NCBI GenBank assembly: GCA_031254175.1
Contig: JAIRUY010000179.1
Span: 1 to 5,184, forward strand
Reading direction: 5' to 3'
From: Treponema sp.
GTDB lineage: Bacteria > Spirochaetota > Spirochaetia > Treponematales > Breznakiellaceae
Length of the DNA: 5,184 bases
In this document: piece after piece, positions 1 through 5,184 of the stretch
How the letters are laid out: every line of letters begins with the position of its first letter
Numbering within the stretch: position 1 is the first letter of the stretch
Position numbers and translations under genes: made by a program
Notes under the pieces: model-generated
Database searches by the model: none
The model's input: only the letters and a program-made list of their open reading frames with translations
Told to the model about the DNA's origin: nothing

Positions 1-132
1 AAAACAGAAACTCAAAGCGCAAAACCTGCTCCGCGGCGCGGCAGAAAAAATGAAACACGGCAAGACGTTAAGAGTGAGTCCGCCGAGGAAGCTTCCGCTG
101 AAGAAAAACAGGCGGAAGCAACAGCTGAATAA
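1..132 (+). CDS. rplI: Probable ribosomal protein L9, C-terminal tail (5' end outside window)
   Basis: This is the 3' end of a gene that begins upstream of the window; reading from base 1 it gives 43 codons and a TAA stop. The residues form a low-complexity charged tail: a basic part (SAKPAPRRGRK, about residues 6-16) followed by an acidic Ala/Glu-rich part ending in EATAE. No L9 core domain is visible, so the identity is inferred. In spirochaetes rplI commonly sits directly before dnaB (rpsF-ssb-rpsR-rplI-dnaB), and treponemal L9 proteins, as I recall, carry a long charged C-terminal extension of this type beyond the usual length of about 150 residues. L9 binds 23S rRNA at the base of the L1 stalk. 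The gap to dnaB is 26 bp on the same strand, so the two are probably co-transcribed. A second frame (2-148) is also open but gives a less protein-like sequence. Confidence 0.65.
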   Translation, partial: KTETQSAKPAPRRGRKNETRQDVKSESAEEASAEEKQAEATAE

Positions 133-158
133 GCACATTAGCCAATGACTTTTTAAGT

Positions 159-1538
159 ATGGCCGAAAAAACAAGAAGCAGTCCGCAGCTTGCCGCTCCT
201 CCTCACGATGATGAACTGGAGCAGGCGACCCTTGGCAGTCTGCTGGCGGATACGGATGCTGTAACAGCGGCAATTCAGCTTCATCTTCGTCCGGGTGATT
301 TTTATTCCCGTGCCAATATGAAAATATTTGAGGCCGTTTTAAGCCTTGACGCAAAGGGGCTTCGTGCGGATATCCAGACTGTTGTTCAGGAATTGAAACA
401 GATGGGGAAACTTGATGAAGCAGGAGGGGCTTCATACGTTTCGAGTTTGACAACTATAATTCCTTCCAGTGCAAATATCGAGTATTACGCGCAGACAGTA
501 AAAAATTATTCGCTGAAACGTTCCCTGATAAAAGTAGCTTCTAAAATCAGCGTAAGCGCGTATGACGAATCAAAAGAAGCAAGGGAAGTTCTTGAAGAAG
601 TTCAGCAGCATATTTTTGAGTTAAGTGATGACAGGCAGGTTTTTTCTTCCAGAAAAATCAGGGAAGTGTTAAAAGAAACAATTGAACGCATTGATGCCGT
701 TATGAAATCCAAGAATCCGATAACAGGAATTTCTACCGGTTTTGACAAATTGGATCAGATGACATCAGGTTTCCAGCGTGATGAGTTTATTATTATCGGA
801 GCCCGGCCTTCTGTCGGCAAAACCGCTCTTGCGCTGAATATGGCTTCGCATATTGCGTTTCATCAAAAAGTACCGGCGGCCTTTTTTTCACTGGAAATGT
901 CTGACATTGCGCTGGTCCAGCGCCTTATAAGCAGCGAGGCGGCGGTTCAGGCACAGAATATAAGAAGCGGTTTTTTAAGCTCAGGTGATTATAAAAAAAT
1001 AGTTGATGTAATGAGCGTGATATATGAAGCTCCTTTTCACATTATAGATATGCCGAATATGAAACTTCTGGATCTTCGCGCGCAGGCAAGAAAAGTATGT
1101 TCACAGCAGCAAGTCCAGATAATCTTTATCGATTATTTAGGCCTAATCGGCCATGAAAACGGCTCTTTGCCCCGTTATGAGCAGATATCAGATATTTCCA
1201 GATCTCTAAAAAGTCTTGCGAGGGAACTGCATATTCCTGTAGTGGTTCTTTGTCAGTTGAACCGTGATGCCCAGTGGGAAGTGCCTACATTGGCAAATTT
1301 ACGCGATTCGGGTTCTATTGAACAGGATGCCGATTTGGTTCTGTTTTTAAACCGCGAACAGTCGAAAAAATCCGGTAAAGATAAGGATGAAAAACCCATG
1401 CTGCAAAGTGATGTGATTCCCACAGACCTTATTGTCGCAAAACAGAGAAATGGTCCGACCGGGGTTATAAAACTGGATTTGGTGGCAAAATTTGCCAAAT
1501 TTATGCCTGTAACGAGGGATCATTATCAGGAAAAGTAA
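159..1538 (+). CDS. dnaB: Replicative DNA helicase DnaB
   Basis: This is the hexameric replicative helicase that unwinds DNA at the fork using ATP and works with DnaG primase. At 459 residues it has the normal family length. The N-terminal domain (about 15-115) starts with the typical PPH..ELEQATLGSLL segment. A linker helix follows, then the RecA-like C-terminal domain (about 185-455). Visible motifs are Walker A GARPSVGKT (214-222, K221), the catalytic glutamate in SLEMS (E246), Walker B IIFIDYL (D325), CQLNR (365-369), LRDSGSIEQDAD (381-392) and the KQRNGPTG finger (K428, R430). A lysine-rich stretch at about 400-418 (EQSKKSGKDKDEK) looks a little longer than the usual loop before the KQRNG motif. 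There is no intein. ATG 159 is the first in-frame start after an upstream in-frame stop at 126-128. It lacks a clear Shine-Dalgarno sequence, which fits translation in an operon behind rplI. Confidence 0.98.
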   Translation: MAEKTRSSPQLAAPPHDDELEQATLGSLLADTDAVTAAIQLHLRPGDFYSRANMKIFEAVLSLDAKGLRADIQTVVQELKQMGKLDEAGGASYVSSLTTIIPSSANIEYYAQTVKNYSLKRSLIKVASKISVSAYDESKEAREVLEEVQQHIFELSDDRQVFSSRKIREVLKETIERIDAVMKSKNPITGISTGFDKLDQMTSGFQRDEFIIIGARPSVGKTALALNMASHIAFHQKVPAAFFSLEMSDIALVQRLISSEAAVQAQNIRSGFLSSGDYKKIVDVMSVIYEAPFHIIDMPNMKLLDLRAQARKVCSQQQVQIIFIDYLGLIGHENGSLPRYEQISDISRSLKSLARELHIPVVVLCQLNRDAQWEVPTLANLRDSGSIEQDADLVLFLNREQSKKSGKDKDEKPMLQSDVIPTDLIVAKQRNGPTGVIKLDLVAKFAKFMPVTRDHYQEK

Positions 1539-1539
1539 C

Positions 1540-1567
1540 TTGAAAAAATATGATTTTTTGATATAAT
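1540..1567 (+). promoter_or_regulatory. Near-consensus sigma-70 promoter for the ComFB-family gene
   Basis: The -35 box TTGAAA (1540-1545) is followed by a 16-bp spacer and a perfect -10 box TATAAT (1562-1567). The transcript should start at about 1573-1575, leaving a leader of only about 12-14 nt that is mostly the GGGGGGAAG ribosome binding site (1577-1585) before ATG 1587. The promoter starts one base after the dnaB stop codon, so the gene downstream can be transcribed independently of the replication operon. The spacer contains an A/T-only inverted repeat, listed separately. Confidence 0.75.
1543..1559. repeat. A/T-only inverted repeat inside the promoter spacer
   Basis: AAAAAAT (1543-1549) and ATTTTTT (1553-1559) are exact reverse complements separated by ATG, giving a perfect 7-bp pairing. 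The left arm overlaps the last three bases of the -35 box and the right arm ends two bases before the -10 box. It could be an operator, a phased A-tract/T-tract element affecting DNA shape, or a weak remnant terminator for dnaB. An all-A/T stem is a poor terminator hairpin. Confidence 0.5.
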
Positions 1568-1586
1568 AAAACTGTTGGGGGGAAGT

Positions 1587-1883
1587 ATGGCTTTAATTGA
1601 CAGTTATGATTTTGATTTATTAAAAAATGAAGCGGAAGTTCTGGTATTCAGGGAAATGGAGCAGCAGCTAAAATCTAGCTCTGACGATATGTGCCTCTGT
1701 AATGAATGTGTAGTTGATATAGCCGCAATTGCGTTAAATACAATCAAGCCGTTGTACCGTTTTTCCCTTTTGGGGAAACTTTACGCGTCTTCGGCAATTA
1801 ACGAAAAAGAGTACGCGGACAGCGTGAAAAAAGCAGTTGCCTCGGCAATAAAAAAGGTGAAAAGAAACCCGGCCCACGACTGA
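1587..1883 (+). CDS. comFB: ComFB-family protein (candidate c-di-GMP receptor)
   Basis: This 98-residue protein matches the ComFB family in length and signature. MCLCNEC (35-41) followed by VVDIAAIALNTIKPLY (42-57) corresponds to the family pattern of clustered cysteines, D-[IV]-x-A-[IL]-A-L-N and P-x-Y. C36, C38 and C41 are the likely metal ligands. An amphipathic N-terminal helix (about 8-29) precedes the motif, and a lysine-rich helical tail (about 72-93) follows it. Bacillus subtilis ComFB is encoded in the comF competence operon, and cyanobacterial members have been reported to bind cyclic di-GMP; which role applies here is unknown. I chose ATG 1587 rather than the in-frame TTG at 1575, because 1575 falls at the predicted transcription start and would consume the ribosome binding site GGGGGGAAG. 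The gene has its own promoter and converges with the WD40 gene, with 10 bp between stops. No com gene is visible nearby. Confidence 0.85.
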   Translation: MALIDSYDFDLLKNEAEVLVFREMEQQLKSSSDDMCLCNECVVDIAAIALNTIKPLYRFSLLGKLYASSAINEKEYADSVKKAVASAIKKVKRNPAHD

Positions 1884-1902
1884 CAACGCATTATCAGGGC
1901 CG
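1860..1902 (-). terminator. Possible terminator of the leftward rseP-CpXC-WD40 operon
   Basis: On the minus strand CGGCCC (1902-1897) pairs with GGGCCG (1875-1870) in a 6-bp GC-rich stem, and an inner TGA/TCA pairing shortens the 21-nt loop. The stem is followed by GG and then TTTCTTTT (1867-1860). The loop is long and the T-run is interrupted and offset by two bases, so this is only a moderate candidate. It overlaps the 3' end of comFB and the last codons of the WD40 gene. Confidence 0.4.
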
Positions 1903-1926
1903 CGAAAATCCGCCTGAGATTTTTTT
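1894..1926 (+). terminator. Probable intrinsic terminator of comFB, inside the 3' end of the WD40 gene
   Basis: On the plus strand TCAGG (1894-1898) pairs with CCTGA (1913-1917). Two more CG pairs (1901-1902 with 1911-1912) form after a 2-nt bulge, leaving an 8-nt loop. GA and then seven T (1920-1926) follow the stem. The position, 11 bp after the comFB stop, is right for a Rho-independent terminator. The same bases encode the last residues of the convergent WD40 protein. Confidence 0.5.
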
Positions 1927-3843
1927 GTTACCGGCTAATTCCCATCTGTCTGAATGCAGGCTAAAAACCGCAAGTAATTTTCCGTTTCTGTTGTCATGGA
2001 AAGAAACACTGCCTTCGCTGTCAAGACAAAGAAAATAATCATCAGAGCCAAGCAGTTTTACCGGCAATCCGTTTGTTCTTTCAAAATAAACAGGCTCGTC
2101 TTTTAAAAAAAAGGCCCCTTCGCTTCCGCAGGCAATGGCAAGAGCTCCTGAAGATTCTGCAAGGGAAAAAGCCGCCGCTTCTTCATGATAGTCATATATC
2201 TTTACCGGAGAAGAAGCGGCAGTAAGATCTAAAACTATGGTTTTAAATCTGTTTCCGTCCCGTTCTACAGCTTCGGCGTAAATATTTCCGGATTTTACAG
2301 CGTAAACCGATAGTCCCGATTGTATGCTGTATGGAACGGGAACTGTTTCTCCTGTTCTTGAGTTTATAAACAAAAACGGATTGGCATTGTTAATTCTGCT
2401 GCGGCAAAGAACCAGAGTTTCATTATTTACCAGCGCGGCATCAATGGCTCCGGCAGAAGTAAATGTAAAGGCCGCTCTTCCCGGTATATCTGAAGTATTA
2501 TAGACGGATATCATTCCTGCGGCATCAAGAACAAGAAGCTGGTTTGCGGCAGAAGAAACTGACCTGAGGGGAAAACGTCCCTGCAAAAAATTTGCCGCCT
2601 GTCTGTTTGCCGGCTGGCTTGCGCTGATTATTTGCGGAGCATTTCTTGTATTGCCCGTCTGCCAAAGGATGAATTGATCATCATCATCCGATGCGGAAAG
2701 AAAAGTAAGCCTGGAATATCCGGATATCTGTACCGGCTCCAGATTTTCTGAATCCTTAAGCAGACTGAAATCGAGAGGGAGAAAACACAAATCGCCGTTT
2801 TCCGCAAGAAGGGCAATGTTTTTTTGTCCGATGGCAATATCGGTGATGCGTGTCTGAAAGCTATACTCAAAAGGAACAGTTTTATTCTGCTGTTCAAGCA
2901 GAATAAGACCGCCCTGCATCGATGCAAATACAATACTGCCATTTGCCGCAAATAAACTGACAGAACCGTTAACGGAAGACAAGGGAATCTCCTGATGTTT
3001 TACCAGTCTGCCGTTTCTGTCTATGGAAAATCGGAAAAGGGTTGTTTCTCCCCTACGGCTGAGGCAAAAAAACTCATCGCCGGAAGGATAGAGCAGGGCG
3101 TCTCTCCCGATGTTTTCAATGCTGTCAAATATTTCGCCTGAGGCTGCGTTTACAATCTGCAAAGTATTTGAGTTTATTCCAGCCAGAAAACGGTTGTTAC
3201 CGAAGATGATGGGATTTGGAAAAGGCGGAGCCTCGAAATTGCTGATAACAGAACCGGTATCCAAATCAAGATAGATAATTTGACCTTCATGTGAATTATC
3301 GCTCTCCGCCTGATAAATGAGCATATTCCGCTCGGCTCTGCCTGTGACAGCGAATGTAATTAAGCCTTTGGGGATTTCAGGGGCGCTTATAATTTCTCCT
3401 GTTTCTGAGCTTATCAGAGACAGAGGCGAGCCTCCAAAACCTGCCGCCATAATAAAATTGCCGTTTCCCGAATAATTAATATATGTTACAGGTTCAATTG
3501 AATGAATAGAAAAAAGTTTTTCATTTGATAAATAATTCCATACGGAAATCCTTGAACCTCCCAAACTTGAGGTTTCTATAATACATATTTCATTTTTAAC
3601 AGGGTGGGAAACCATCTCCTGGATTCTGTGTGTTGTTAGTTGAAAACGTTTAACTGCCGTCTTTTTGGCAATATCCCATATCACGATAAAGCCGTCTTCC
3701 CCGGCGCTGATTGCTTCTTCTCCTTTGTGAATTAAGGCTGTAATGCCGCCTCTGTGTCCCCCTGCAATATCAATTGCAAACAGTGTGATTGGGAAAAAAA
3801 ATAAAACTAATGTAATTTTTTGTTTTAAAAACAATTTTGTCAT
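1894..3843 (-). CDS. Exported WD40-like beta-propeller protein of unknown function
   Basis: This is a 649-residue protein with an N-terminal signal peptide: basic start MTKLFLKQK, hydrophobic core ITLVLFFFPITLFA (10-23), and probable cleavage after A23. There is no lipobox cysteine, so it is probably periplasmic or surface-exposed. The first WD40 repeat is clear (GGHRGG at 28-33 to IVIWDIAKK at 53-61). Later repeats are degenerate, with recurring turns such as SSETGEII (145-152), DLDTGSVI (193-200), NAASGEIF (232-239), NSRTGET (494-500) and DNRNGKLL (617-624). About 620 mature residues could hold 12-14 blades, so two propellers are possible. Six cysteines are scattered with no CxxC motif. Such propellers usually bind proteins or ligands, and no catalytic motif is visible. 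The start ATG overlaps the stop of the CpXC gene (ATGA) and no good Shine-Dalgarno precedes it, which suggests translational coupling. Confidence 0.85.
   Translation of the reverse strand: MTKLFLKQKITLVLFFFPITLFAIDIAGGHRGGITALIHKGEEAISAGEDGFIVIWDIAKKTAVKRFQLTTHRIQEMVSHPVKNEICIIETSSLGGSRISVWNYLSNEKLFSIHSIEPVTYINYSGNGNFIMAAGFGGSPLSLISSETGEIISAPEIPKGLITFAVTGRAERNMLIYQAESDNSHEGQIIYLDLDTGSVISNFEAPPFPNPIIFGNNRFLAGINSNTLQIVNAASGEIFDSIENIGRDALLYPSGDEFFCLSRRGETTLFRFSIDRNGRLVKHQEIPLSSVNGSVSLFAANGSIVFASMQGGLILLEQQNKTVPFEYSFQTRITDIAIGQKNIALLAENGDLCFLPLDFSLLKDSENLEPVQISGYSRLTFLSASDDDDQFILWQTGNTRNAPQIISASQPANRQAANFLQGRFPLRSVSSAANQLLVLDAAGMISVYNTSDIPGRAAFTFTSAGAIDAALVNNETLVLCRSRINNANPFLFINSRTGETVPVPYSIQSGLSVYAVKSGNIYAEAVERDGNRFKTIVLDLTAASSPVKIYDYHEEAAAFSLAESSGALAIACGSEGAFFLKDEPVYFERTNGLPVKLLGSDDYFLCLDSEGSVSFHDNRNGKLLAVFSLHSDRWELAGNKKISGGFSRP
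2882..2906. repeat. Perfect 10-bp inverted repeat within the WD40 coding sequence
   Basis: TTATTCTGCT (2882-2891) and AGCAGAATAA (2897-2906) are exact reverse complements around a 5-nt loop (2892-2896). In the WD40 reading frame the region encodes LILLEQQNK (about residues 313-321). The mRNA could form a stable 10-bp stem. No T-run follows on either strand, so it is not an intrinsic terminator. Confidence 0.8.
3840..3843 (-). other. ATGA stop/start overlap coupling the CpXC and WD40 genes
   Basis: On the minus strand the bases ATGA contain the WD40 start codon (3843-3841) and the CpXC stop codon TGA (3842-3840). The sequence just upstream has no purine-rich Shine-Dalgarno motif, so ribosomes ending the CpXC gene probably reinitiate here. 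This supports the chosen start of the WD40 gene. Confidence 0.85.
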
Positions 3844-4454
3844 TTTAACGCATCAGGACGCAGCGCGTTTTGAACAGACAGATATGAACGAACACGCAGT
3901 GAGGAAAAAAGTTCGTTTTTAGGATGTTTTTTATAGTCTCCCATGGTTTTTTCATAAACGTTAAGCGGTATTCTCATAACAGCTACTTCGTCCGCCCTAA
4001 TCCCGTCAAGATGAAATTCTATGCCTTCAGGACCGTTTCCATAGTACCATGCGTTTATTTCCCTGTCAGGATAATTTTCATCGGCTTTGGCAAGCAGAAA
4101 TGATTTTAACGCTTCAATAATTACAGGTTCAAGTCCGTCTTTTATTATGGCAAGACGGTCCGCCATTTCCGGAAAACCTATTATGGTTTGATAGGGCAGG
4201 TTTTCTTTTTTTCTGCGGTAAAACTCTCCGCGATCCAGTTCCGGCAGGATTTCAAATTTAACATTTTTTGATTTCCAGGAAACCATAATTTTATATTCAG
4301 GTTTATGTTTTTTCATGCAGTTGGGACAGTCATAACTCATGAATGTTCCGTTTAACATACTTTCAAGGCTTTCCGGGTTTTTATCCAAATCGACATCTTC
4401 TTCATATTCAATTTGAAGATTATTTCCGCATGGGCAGTTAATGTTTTTCTTCAT
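3840..4454 (-). CDS. CpXC-type zinc-ribbon protein, function unknown
   Basis: This is a 204-residue, apparently cytoplasmic protein with no signal peptide or membrane segment. It has two cysteine pairs: NCPCG near the N-terminus (C7, C9) and DCPNC (C43, C46), which can form a four-cysteine zinc site. The layout resembles the uncharacterised CpXC domain, although the first pair is CPC rather than CPxC. The rest is a mixed alpha/beta region with charged blocks such as RGEFYRRKKE (75-84), PEMADRLAIIKDGLEP (95-110) and a C-terminal segment SSLRVRSYLSVQNALRP (184-200). ATG 4454 is preceded by AAGGGGG (4469-4463), an 8-nt spaced ribosome binding site. The gene lies 19 bp downstream of rseP and overlaps the next gene as ATGA, so it is in the same operon. 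The function is not known; the CpXC family name is my recognition from the cysteine layout. Confidence 0.7.
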   Translation of the reverse strand: MKKNINCPCGNNLQIEYEEDVDLDKNPESLESMLNGTFMSYDCPNCMKKHKPEYKIMVSWKSKNVKFEILPELDRGEFYRRKKENLPYQTIIGFPEMADRLAIIKDGLEPVIIEALKSFLLAKADENYPDREINAWYYGNGPEGIEFHLDGIRADEVAVMRIPLNVYEKTMGDYKKHPKNELFSSLRVRSYLSVQNALRPDALK

Positions 4455-4462
4455 CCCTCAGG

Positions 4463-4469
4463 CCCCCTT
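4463..4469 (-). promoter_or_regulatory. Ribosome binding site of the CpXC gene
   Basis: On the minus strand AAGGGGG (4469-4463) stands 8 nt before ATG 4454 in the 19-bp gap after the rseP stop. A second purine run, GAGGG, abuts the ATG and is too close to act. This site fixes the start and shows that the gene has its own initiation signal even though it is in the rseP operon. Confidence 0.6.
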
Positions 4470-4473
4470 AATT

Positions 4474-5184
4474 TTAGTAACGGATAAAAAACAGTATATC
4501 TCCATAAACAGCAAAAATCATTAAACCGGAAATAATGACGATGCCGCAAGTCTGAAAGACAGATATAACCTTTGGATGCGCGGGTTTCCCCCGTATTAAT
4601 TCAACAAAGAAAAGAAGAATCATTCCTCCGTCAATGATGGGCAGAGGCAGCATATTCATAACACAAAGCGCTATTGATATAAGAGCCATAAATTCCATAA
4701 TTGAACGAAGCCCCATTCCCTGTTCAAATCCCTGAGCCGCTATCTCTCCCATCATGTAAGTTATGCGCACCGGTCCTGAGACTGCCTGTGTAAGGTCGAT
4801 GCCCATAAACAATAGCCTAAGGCTCTTTATGGAAACTGTCAGTGTTTTCCAGCTTTCCTGTACGCCTTTTGCTATTGCTGCCGGAATCGAAAGATGCGGA
4901 GTGCGGTAACTGACAGTTGCCCATGAAATGCCCAGCTCGTTTTCCAAATCAGCGGCGGAAAAATCTGCCAGCCTTCTTTGTCCGTTACGTTCATACTCAA
5001 GAACAAGTCCCTCCGGATTTTGCTCCCGGACGGCAAAAAGATCAAAACTGTTTCGTAACGGCGTTCCGTTTGCGCTGACAATAATATCTCCCGCCTTTAG
5101 ACCCGCTTTTTCCGCCGGGCTTGAGTTTTTAATGCTTTCAATGACCGGATCTATCCAGTAAGATACTCCAATTCTTCCCCTGCC
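4474..5184 (-). CDS. rseP: RseP-type site-2 membrane metalloprotease, C-terminal part (5' end outside window)
   Basis: The frame is open from the right edge to TAA at 4476-4474 and gives 236 residues; a TTG at 4947 is internal and not the start. A PDZ domain occupies about residues 6-71, with the signature SPAEKAGLKAGDII (22-35). Two hydrophobic segments follow (about 165-196 and 206-234). The first carries the third peptidase M50 motif NMLPLPIIDGG (177-187, bases 4656-4624), whose D185 completes the zinc site. The HExxH half lies beyond the window and cannot be checked. Family members cut transmembrane anti-sigma factors or leftover signal peptides within the inner membrane. The sequence VSGPVRI upstream of the last helices also fits the family. 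Only one PDZ domain is visible here; another may lie outside. In Treponema the gene usually follows the frr-uppS-cdsA-dxr genes, so this is probably the end of that operon, continuing into the CpXC gene. Confidence 0.95.
   Translation of the reverse strand, partial: GRGRIGVSYWIDPVIESIKNSSPAEKAGLKAGDIIVSANGTPLRNSFDLFAVREQNPEGLVLEYERNGQRRLADFSAADLENELGISWATVSYRTPHLSIPAAIAKGVQESWKTLTVSIKSLRLLFMGIDLTQAVSGPVRITYMMGEIAAQGFEQGMGLRSIMEFMALISIALCVMNMLPLPIIDGGMILLFFVELIRGKPAHPKVISVFQTCGIVIISGLMIFAVYGDILFFIRY

Noticed and set aside
2..148. A second open frame running to TGA 146-148 across the end of the probable rplI gene
   Set aside because: It competes with the L9 tail frame, but it gives a highly basic sequence with no recognisable family, while the other frame gives the Lys/Arg then Ala/Glu pattern I expect of treponemal L9 tails and ends at a natural distance from dnaB.
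145..156. Three-codon mini-ORF ATG-ACT-TTT-TAA just before the dnaB start
   Set aside because: It has no Shine-Dalgarno sequence and is too short to support as a leader peptide.
1483..1497. Palindrome TGGCAAA-A-TTTGCCA near the 3' end of dnaB
   Set aside because: The 7-bp arms are explained by the coding repeat A-K-F-A-K-F in a conserved protein, and a palindrome of this size is expected by chance in 5 kb.
1253..1498. Open frame of 81 codons on the minus strand opposite dnaB
   Set aside because: It lies wholly antisense to a highly conserved gene and shows no family features, so it is a shadow frame.
1543..1559. The A/T hairpin read as a dnaB terminator
   Set aside because: The stem contains no GC pairs and sits within a near-perfect promoter, so a promoter element is the better reading.
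2628..2951. Open frame of 107 codons on the minus strand within the WD40 gene
   Set aside because: It is out of frame inside a longer gene with a signal peptide and propeller repeats, and its Arg/Cys/Leu-rich translation looks non-coding.
3555..3574. Inverted repeat AACCTC/GAGGTT inside the WD40 gene
   Set aside because: A 6-bp stem with an 8-nt loop is common by chance, and no T-run follows.
4872..5161. Two short open frames (4872-5081 minus, 4928-5161 plus) over the rseP PDZ region
   Set aside because: Both overlap the PDZ-coding frame, which reads continuously to the right edge with clear motifs.

Overview
The window looks like ordinary chromosomal DNA of a spirochaete, most probably a Treponema relative. 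The reasons are a replicative helicase gene (dnaB) lying directly behind what reads as the charged C-terminal tail of ribosomal protein L9, and an RseP-type membrane protease gene followed by a CpXC zinc-ribbon gene and an exported WD40 gene. The genus call rests on remembered gene order and protein character, not on a search. No mobile element, tRNA, rRNA or CRISPR array was seen. Coding density is very high and no gene-free stretch exceeds 50 bp.

Layout. Positions 1-132 (+) hold the last 43 codons of the probable rplI. After 26 bp comes complete dnaB (159-1538, +), with all helicase motifs intact and no intein. A near-consensus sigma-70 promoter (1540-1567), starting one base after the dnaB stop codon, drives a 98-residue ComFB-family gene (1587-1883, +). 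The right two thirds is a leftward operon: the 3' part of rseP (4474 to beyond the right edge), a CpXC-type zinc-ribbon protein (3840-4454), and an exported WD40 beta-propeller protein (1894-3843). The last two overlap as ATGA, so they are probably translationally coupled. comFB and the WD40 gene converge with only 10 bp between their stops. Candidate terminator hairpins for both directions lie in and around that junction, the rightward one inside the 3' end of the WD40 gene.

How the genes work together. rplI and dnaB are a translation and replication housekeeping pair, probably co-transcribed. ComFB-family proteins have been reported as cyclic di-GMP receptors, so the small gene is a plausible c-di-GMP effector with its own promoter. 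The rseP, CpXC and WD40 cluster joins regulated intramembrane proteolysis to an uncharacterised cytoplasmic zinc-ribbon protein and an exported propeller. A shared envelope role is possible but is inference only.

The most interesting items are the ComFB gene with its unusual promoter, the coupled CpXC/WD40 pair behind rseP, and a perfect 10-bp hairpin inside the WD40 coding sequence. I see no clear sign of a wholly new system.
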